NCBI GenBank assembly: GCA_005765155.1
Contig: VCCP01000001.1
Coordinates: 5,270,001-5,334,000, forward strand
Reading direction: 5' to 3'
Origin: Zelopaecilomyces penicillatus
Taxonomy: Eukaryota > Ascomycota > Sordariomycetes > Hypocreales > Pseudodiploosporaceae
Length of the DNA: 64,000 nucleotides
Both the position numbers and the translations under genes were made by a program. Shown one piece after another: positions 56,284-64,000 of this stretch. Numbering within the stretch: position 1 is the first letter of the stretch; the number at the start of each line of letters is the position of its first letter. The notes under the pieces are model-generated. The model did not search any database. It saw only the letters and a program-made list of their open reading frames with translations, and was not told the origin of the DNA.

Positions 56284-57666
56284 ATGTCTCCCAGCAACGG
56301 CACAAACGGTACCAATGGTACCAATGGTTCCAACGGCACAAACGGTGTCTACAAGCGTCACAATGAGGGCAACTTCCTCTTCACAGTAGGACTCTTCTTC
56401 CTACCCCTCCCCGAGCCCTTTTCGGTGCTCCGAAAATTGTCTCCGCCGATTCTAACCGCTTCTAGTCCGAGTCTGTCGGTGAGGGTCATCCTGATAAGAT
56501 TGCCGATCAGGTATCAGATGCTATCCTTGATGCCTGTCTGGCTCAGGATCCCCTCTCCAAGGTTGCTTGCGAGACTGCGACCAAGACTGGTATGATCATG
56601 GTCTTTGGTGAGATCTCCACCAACGCCAAGCTTGACTACCAGTCTGTTGTCCGCAATGCCATCAAGGACATTGGTTACGATGACTCAGCCAAGGGCTTCG
56701 ATTACAAGACTTGCAACTTGCTCGTCGCCATTGAGCAGCAGTCCCCTGATATCGCTCAGGGTCTTCACTACGAGGAGGCTCTCGAGCGCCTCGGTGCTGG
56801 TGACCAGGGTATCATGTTCGGCTATGCCACTGACGAGACCCCTGAGCTGTTCCCCCTGACCCTTCTCTTCGCCCACAAGCTGAACGCCGCTATGGCTGCT
56901 GCCCGTCGTGATGGCTCTCTCCCCTGGCTCCGACCCGATACCAAGACTCAGGTCACCGTTGAGTACAAGCACGACAACGGTGCCGTTGTTCCCCTGCGTG
57001 TGGACACCGTTGTTGTCTCTGCTCAACACTCTCCTGATATCACCACCGAGCAGCTGCGAAAGGAGATTCTTGACAAGATCATCAAGAAGACCATCCCTGC
57101 GAAGTACCTCGACGACAAGACCGTCTACCACGTAAGTATAGAATATAAAAACCCTTCATCAAAAACCCTGATGACAGAACTTGAAGTTAACCGTTTCTCT
57201 CTAGATCCAACCCTCTGGTCTCTTCATCATTGGTGGTCCCCAGGGTGATGCCGGTCTGACTGGCCGCAAGATCATTGTCGACACCTACGGTGGCTGGGGT
57301 GCCCACGGTGGTGGTGCCTTCTCTGGCAAGGACTTCTCCAAGGTCGACCGTTCCGCTGCCTACCTCGCCCGATGGGTTGCCAAGTCCCTTGTCCATGCCG
57401 GCCTTGCCCGACGTGCCCTTGTCCAATTCTCATACGCCATTGGTGTTGCTGAGCCCCTCTCAGTCTACGTTGACACCTACGGCACCTCGGACAAGACTTC
57501 TGATGAACTCGTCGCCATCATCCGAAACAACTTCGACATGCGACCTGGTGTCATTGTGCGCGAGCTTAACCTGGACCGACCCATCTATCTCCAGACCGCC
57601 AAGAACGGTCACTTCGGTACCAACCAGAGCTTCTCTTGGGAACAGCCCAAGGAGCTCAAGTTCTAA
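56284..57666 (+). CDS. SAM2: S-adenosylmethionine synthetase
   Basis: Exons 56284-56385, 56466-57131 and 57205-57666 give about 409 residues. Intron 1 separates GNFLFT from SESVGEGHPDKIADQVSD; intron 2 separates KTVYH from IQPSGLFIIGGP. Signatures: GEGHPDKIADQ (methionine/ATP site), GAGDQGIMFGYATDE (signature 1), GGGAFSGKDFSKVDRSAAY (signature 2, phosphate binding), and KELKF at the end. The first 25 residues contain a low-complexity NGTNGTNGTNGSNGTNG stretch, an extension beyond yeast Sam2. The enzyme makes S-adenosylmethionine from methionine and ATP in the cytosol for methylation and polyamine synthesis; yeast names are used by homology. Codon use is strongly biased to C-ending codons, as expected for a highly expressed gene. 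Confidence 0.95.
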
Positions 57667-60600
57667 GTTGGATGACATCCAACCCTTATTGGGGAGCACA
57701 TTCAACAAGCTCTCTGCAAGGCAATCTTCATATATGTGTGTTTTCAGTCGATTTTTCAGGCACATGCAGGTGGCGTTAGGTTCTCAACGAAACCTCGGGT
57801 TTTCCCCTCTTCCTCAGTGTTGGGAGGGAAACAGGCGGTTTCCGGCGTATAATTTTCTTTGTTCATTCTGATGAAGCCGGTTAAAAGATTTCTCATGATA
57901 TACCAGGGACGGAATGGGGGCGTCTTTCAACAAAGACACTACGGGGTAATCCTGCATTTAAGGCGAGGTGAAGATTTCTATGGTTTGCATTGCGAGATAC
58001 CCTTATACAGGGGATGAAGAGAAAGCGTACACATACAGGCGTTTAAGGGAAAACAAAAAGAACTTCAACATCTTTCTTATTCCCGTTTCTCTGACCAAGC
58101 TTATATGCAAGTCAGTCGCCGGGCGGGACGTTTAGACGGGAAAGGAAAAGAGATATACAGAGGCAGGCTGAGGGTCAGTCCAGGGCGTCGATTTAGATAG
58201 TACGCCATAATTGAATGAAAGGCCGAAGACAGGCGACATCGGTCCAACATGAATAGTTCCCTCGACTCCTGTGCGTTGGTGTGTGCGAGCAATGTGATGG
58301 TCACTGAGATTGGGCAGCACAAGAACCAACTGAAAACACATGATGAGCATGCCCTCAATCACCAGTATCAGTCGAGCATCGGCCATTACATACCATACCA
58401 TGCGGTCACTTAATTGCACAATGACCTAGTGGTGGGCCTAGAGGTTGGCACGCAAAATTGTGCACAACAGTAACAATACAGATCTATTCATCATCTTACA
58501 GGACAAGGACAAAGGAGTATTAGGCCGCGACCCATTCGGGCATGTGACACAAAGCGGCCTCATCATATTCGGTCAAGGACTCGCCAACCTGCGAACGAGC
58601 CTAAAATGGCAGAGAATAGCATTTTGCATCATCTCATCTCTACAAAGGTATGAACAAGAACACGTGGACCATGGGCCCGGCCCTAGAGGCGCGTATCCAG
58701 ACCACTCGCAAGAAGGGAATAGCTTCACTCGGCACTTTTACCGCCAGAGGTTCGCTGCTGCCGCGCCAGGACTGGACAATAACAAAGTTGTTTGCGTGAA
58801 TAGCTTATTATGGCAGGCATATACACCAAAAAACGGCTTGCAACGGCTTGCCCCTTCCTTCCCTTCCTTTTCTGCCAAAGCTTCCTTCTCCCTCTGATGG
58901 GATGGGCGGTAGGCACAAGCGAAGTTTTCATAACCCACCCACCCGTCGGGATTGCAACGGTTTTCTTCGCGCAATAGGCACGGCCCTTGAGAGCCCTTGG
59001 CATCAAGCAGAGGCAGTGGTGAGGTAGAATATAAGCGAGAGGGTGAGAGGAATAAGAGACAGTGCCCAGTGGTTGGCAGGGGCAGGACCTAACTCTGGTC
59101 AGGGAGGTGAGTGGGTCAGCATTGCCAACACCCATTTTTTGTTGATGCTGTCATAATGACATGCTAAGTTGTTAGCGGAGGTGCAAGGAGATATTCAGCA
59201 CCTACACAATGGTATTATACATTTACCGCTTGTGAGAGAAAAGGGACAACGAACGATATGTCATTTGGTGCCTCCTCTCGTTTGGTCCGACAGTTCACCA
59301 GGGACGGGGATTACTTGCATCCATGTCATATTCTTGTCGTCCCTGCTACTTTGTCTCATGAATATGTTTCGTTGTTGTCTATATCCCCGTTCGTCCATGT
59401 GCCGTGCCATCTAATAAGAAGATGTGGCAACAACAACAACAGTAGTAACAGCATGGAACAGTATTATCAATGTTGATGGCGATGCCCTTGTCTATTCGTC
59501 TACAAATCTTCATATTTCGTCTGCCAACAGCATCGGGAATAGCTAAACCGAAGGGGAACGGAGTATCCAACTAAGCTAATTGTCGACAAGAGGACCATCA
59601 TGTTAGTCATCGAAGCGGCCATTAGCAATCATCCATTCTATTTTTTGCCGAGAGTAATAATAATGCAGGGAGAACGGAAGATGAGCGAGAGTTTCGCCAA
59701 ATGGCGATGTCAAGGTGCCAACACCTCTGAGTGATCGGCGATAGAAGCGCAGAACTATTTTGGCTGTGTTGAGCCGGATCTCGGGCTTCCCAGAATGGCA
59801 AGTCAGGGCTGTTGGTGGCTGCTGATCTAGAATTCATCCACTTTCAAGTTCAAGTTCTCGGTGACCTGGATACAACAAGACCATTTGATAGGAAAACCCC
59901 CGGGTCCGAGCTCGCTCCGGGCACACCTCGTCACACTCTTGCGGGGGGGTTGCGGATATCGGGCAATGGCTGGGGTCCCGATGAATCTAGCGTATATCTT
60001 GCCATTGGAGAAAGCAAAGCGAGAGGGCCATGTTGCTCTATTCATCGACATCCGTGAATATCAGCGGTGGTTTGTCAGGGGACCATAGCGTTTTCCTCAA
60101 TCAAGCGGCCAGGCGGTTCGCGTGACAAGTGAAATCTTTTTTCTATTCTCTCCACTCGTTCAATGGACAAAGGGAATGTGGACATATGCTTAGACGGTGA
60201 GCGTTGGAATTTGTTTAACATTGACAAAAAGTGACATCGGAGAGCAGAATAGCCCGAATTGACGGACCTAACACTCAAGATTGCTACCGCGTGGCTATGG
60301 ACGAACCTCGTCATCCCCCCCTTCACATGTTGTTTTTGACACTCATTGCGGTCGCCCGCTGCGAGCTCTCTTTATCTGCAAGGGTAACCGACGGATAACT
60401 ATCTAACCGCCTCCTCAGCTTGCGTAACGCCCCCTACTCGCTGTAGTTATGAGCTACAGTATTCTCTAATGGGTATGCCGTCGCCGGTGGCTGCTAGAAA
60501 GACCCAACCCAACGGCTTGTCAAGTGGCGTGCATTCGTGAGCCGCGCCCATGCTCTCCTTTCTACCCTGGTATTTACCCAAAACTGTGGGTAGGTGTGAG

Positions 60601-63600
60601 TGTTGATGGTCAACATACACGTTTACATCCACATACAAGAGTGGCGCTGTCGGCGGAGGAAAGGGCGGGAGACGGGCATAAGCCAGAGACAAGCGTCGTC
60701 CATGTCATCGGGTCAAGTGTTAAGGAGAGTGAGGATACTACCAAGGTTCACGACCAACACTCATCGTCTCCTCCCGCTCCACACACACGCGCAAGGCACA
60801 TTCTAATGTGGCTGTTGGACCCAACGGATTGATAAGTTGATCAACTCACCGGTATGGATGTTTGTGTGTGAATCCAGCAGCATCTCACGCGTTGTCACTT
60901 TTCAATTTCAAGGCAACCGCACGAAGTGAGAAGAGAAGAAAAAAAAGAAACGGCCTTCATCGGCCGAAAAGCAAAGAGTGCGGTAGTTGCGGCTCCGCTT
61001 GAGAAAATGAGTTGGTCCATCACGTAACTTCTACGCTATTTTAGGTTATGACTCTCGGGAACCTCATCGGGGACAAGAAAATGCGAGTTGGTCGGTGCGA
61101 GCACATCGCCTAACCAAGGTGGTAACCATTGCTGCTGCGATTCTTATTATCATTGGCCATTTGATTTGTGTTTTGATTGACTTTTTTGCTTTCTTGTTTC
61201 ATGTTTCATGTTTTGGTATTTGGCATTCAGCCTCATACACTATAATTCTGAAAACAGGATGCAGAGTATTATTGGAAAGCCCGCGCTGAGAAACGAGCTT
61301 TTGAATACGATACCATGTTGATGGGAGAGGGTGTGGGCCGATCTAAGCCCCCCTCAACTTTGATGGTGTTGCTATTGTTGCCTTGACGGGAGGGACACGT
61401 CCATTACTCCTTCATTTTTCACATTGAAGGCTACAGTCACTCACTCCTACAGTGAAAAGTAAGTTGTTCATTCATCCCAGGCAGATGCCAAGTTTACTCA
61501 CTGACTTGGCATGATCTAAGATTAACTTGACTCGACGTGTCTTGCCTGATTGTTGGCTTACGTGCTTGCCCGTGCATGATATGTGCCCAAGGAAGTGCTC
61601 TGAGTTGTTCTCCAATGACTAAGGTTTCTTTCTTTCTTATTCTCCTTTCTTGGGATCGCTTGGCAGCATGATGGACGCAGCGATATCCGTGATAATGAAA
61701 CGGTTAGTTTAATGTATAGCAAACGTATTCAGCTTGTGGGTGCTGCCAAGAACAAAAAAAAAGCGTGCGCGGTCACCCACTTCATCCGTGCTCGCTCTCC
61801 ACCACGATGGTTAAGGAGAAGGGCTGCTACCCGAAAACACACTCTGTTACACACAATATACAGTACAAAACGCACAATACGCATTAATTTGCTCCTACAT
61901 GTACTGAAAAGAGAGTAGCCGCGCTGCGGCTTTCTTAGCAGGACCCGGGGCCGTGGCAGGAGAAATCGAGAGAACTAGCCTTAACAAGATCGCTAGCAGG
62001 CTAGATAGGGTGGGAACTGTCAAAGTTTGCCCTAATGCACTCGTGGACACGGGATAAGATGGGCCGAGCTCTGGCCGGGCTCTGGCCGGGCTACCTCATG
62101 GGGACCTGGATTCTTCTGATTTAGCGTGCAAGATGCGCGTTGCGCGTTGCGTGTTGGGTCAGTGTAGCCGTCGACTCTTGTCTCAGCGGCTGAAGGGGAG
62201 CAAGGGGAAAAGCTGAGTACGCCTGATAGGCTGGATTGGGAGGAAATGGGAAATCACAGATTAGGATGAAATCAGATGGGCTGAGACGGATGGCATGATG
62301 GATGGATGCTGCATCACTTCATTTTGAGATGGATGGGCGGACCGGGCGGGTCGCCACTCGGCGTCGGGTCCACTTTGTCGGGTCCGGCCCACGGGCGCTA
62401 AGCCGTATCCAGGTGTCAATAGCAGCAACAATAGCAAAGGACAATAGCAAGCCCGAAACCACGCCAACAGACCGACTCGGCCGACCTGCCAGGGCCCAGC
62501 CAGCCTGACCAGGGGTCCTGGCCAAGACACCAAGTTGGCAACCGACTAGGGAACTGGGCTCAAGAGGCGCCTCTCTCTCCCTGCGGTGAGCTCCAAGCTT
62601 TCCTCATGGCTGGACGGTTGGGCCAACCGAGGTCCCCGGACACAGGAGCGCGCGTCTTCGCCGACGACAATACTAACGACGGGCCAACGTGAATAGGACA
62701 TCCTGGATCCCTGCACGACCCGCTCAGGCGGGGAAAAAGCTGCACCATCCCTGCCGGTTCGGCTGTTTACAGACAGATGTCTGTTTTGTTCTTTCTCTAA
62801 TAGGGAGTGGAGGGGGGAGACAGAATGCGGGAAACGGATATCTCAACGGGTGCATGCATTTTTGGCAACGGCCGAAGAAGAGACGACACCAGTACAACGA
62901 AGTAAACAACCGCCCCCCTCCTCTCTCACCCTGGAAAGAGAAACGCCGGGTCAACGTAGCAGTTACATTCTCGCATGGACACACAACTCCCAGTGTCTGG
63001 GTGTGTCAAGGCAGCATGACGTACACAACTTGCATGTATCGACGACATTTGATGCAGGTCAGCAGCCTTTCCTTCCCCCCTCCCTACTTTAGCTGGTTTT
63101 CTGTCGGCAGACTACCGACATCGATCGGTGGCTGGCACAGCATTCCGTTTGGAATCTGCACTTTTTTTGCTTTAGGGAGGGGCGTGTGACATTAGGATTT
63201 TACATGAATGGGGTAAGATTTTGGCGAGAAGCTTGTGGCGTTTGTATGCAGATGTGTGTGAATTATGTGTTTGAGTGAATGTGGCATCACACAAAGGCCA
63301 AGGCGTACGGCCGCCGCTAGAGAGGCCCAGAGCCAAGGAATTAACATTGGATCCCCCCCGTTCGACATGCATTGTCACGGCACGGAATGCCATGTGCACG
63401 GCAGGGTGCATCTTCAGGGAGAAGAAGAAGAATCAATACTGCCTATCTGGCTATCGGCGACTGTCTGTCTGGTTATTGTCTAGGATGGGGGGAAGGGTCT
63501 TACCAATTGGGACTGCTCTAGACTTGCCAAGGCGGCTACGTGCTTCTGAAAATGGCATTCCAACTTTCTTATATCTGGGGGAGCTCTCTTCCTCTGAGAT

Positions 63601-63852
63601 CATTTTGTTCAGCTTCATCACCTTTAACATTCACACTCTTCACAAACACACGCTATTACCTCTCTAAGAAGCTTTTAGCTCTCATCTACACTCACACACA
63701 CACACACATCCATCCATCACTTGCTCAAGATACCCTCTTGCAACACCAGCTATCTGCATATTGGTGTAAGCTTTGTATCAAACAAACGACTTCCGTGACC
63801 TCCAAGACTCCAACAAAAATCTCTCGACATTTCACTCACACAAATCTCAATC
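57667..63852. other. Gene-poor region, 6.2 kb
   Basis: After the SAM synthetase 3' UTR I find no frame with family motifs, credible introns or consistent codon bias on either strand up to 63853. The sequence has normal composition with short simple repeats (GATG near 62300, CA near 63690) and no RIP signature. The last 300 bases are CA/CT-rich leader for the gene at 63853. It could hold a long promoter, non-coding RNA or an unrecognised multi-exon gene. Confidence 0.4.
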
Positions 63853-64000
63853 ATGCATCCTAAACCTTCATTGATCCGGGAGATCCAGGCCACGATCCGC
63901 AACGAAGCCTCTCACCAAGACTCCTCAATACTATCACCCCCACCAGCATACACATCCGAGAGACGGCTGTTTATGCGCCGACCTCCTCCAACAACAGCCA
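63853..64000 (+). CDS. Unidentified protein, first 49 residues (runs off window end)
   Basis: An ATG in good context (AATCATGC) after a long CA/CT-rich leader opens a frame to the end of the window: MHPKPSLIREIQATIRNEAS, then Ser/Pro-rich PPPAYTSERRLFMRRPPPTT. No signal peptide. Too little is present to assign a family. Confidence 0.5.
   Translation, partial: MHPKPSLIREIQATIRNEASHQDSSILSPPPAYTSERRLFMRRPPPTTA

Noticed and set aside
57275..57871. 198-codon plus-strand frame
   Set aside because: Shifted-frame shadow of SAM synthetase exon 3; Ser/Thr/Pro content results from C-rich codons.
58445..58897. 150-codon plus-strand frame in the 6.2-kb gap
   Set aside because: No family motif, weak codon bias and an overlapping antisense frame of similar length; not supported as a gene.

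Overview
The window looks like a filamentous ascomycete nuclear chromosome, most likely a Sordariomycete and possibly Hypocreales. The protein-coding genes carry short GT-AG introns (one GC-AG) with CTAAC/CTGAC-type branch sites. Protein families are typically fungal: a Kre9/Knh1-like GPI protein, an NrtA-type nitrate transporter, APQ12, an NAD-dependent MTD1 and a small secreted double-psi barrel protein. A long AT-rich block shows repeat-induced point mutation (RIP). The species cannot be named from the sequence alone.

Layout. 1-15.5 kb is gene-bearing: the 5' part of an unidentified minus-strand gene (1-415), a nine-exon fungal Hsp70-family ATPase (1084-3379), a convergent WDR5/Swd3-like WD40 protein with an RS-rich N-terminus (3820-5449), a 4.2-kb gene-free gap, a GPI-anchored Ser/Thr-rich protein (9621-10438) and an NRT2-type nitrate transporter (12355-13986, minus).

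15,518-39,726 is one nested transposon pile whose edges are the 43-bp inverted repeats and TA target site of a pogo/Fot1-type DNA transposon. A Ty1/Copia element (minus strand, 472-bp LTRs) sits inside the pogo transposase gene. Two Ty3/Gypsy chromoviruses (plus strand) sit inside the Copia element: Gypsy A (17,019-24,503, TSD ATTCA) in its RNase H region and Gypsy B (28,968-36,552, TSD TATAG) just upstream of its gag start codon. Order of arrival: pogo, then Copia, then the two Gypsy elements. All are broken by RIP; Gypsy A is least damaged. Both Gypsy elements keep a candidate -1 frameshift site between gag and pol, and both carry an antisense ORF at the 3' end. A 0.93-kb stretch of unknown origin (37,591-38,523) lies between the Copia right LTR and the resumed pogo gene.

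39.7-64 kb is again gene-bearing: MTD1 (40717-41848), a large disordered fungal protein (44724-47396) flanked by long C and G homopolymers, a small secreted double-psi beta-barrel protein (49742-50215), APQ12 (52987-53538), GPN3 (53970-55046, minus), S-adenosylmethionine synthetase (56284-57666), a 6.2-kb stretch with no convincing gene, and the first 49 codons of another gene running off the end (63853-64000).

Functional links are loose, as usual for fungal chromosomes. MTD1 and SAM synthetase both belong to one-carbon metabolism; there is no operon or secondary-metabolite cluster. The most unexpected detail outside the transposons is a 46-bp, 45/46-identical copy of nitrate-transporter coding sequence inside the single intron of the WD40 gene, 8.5 kb away and in the same orientation.
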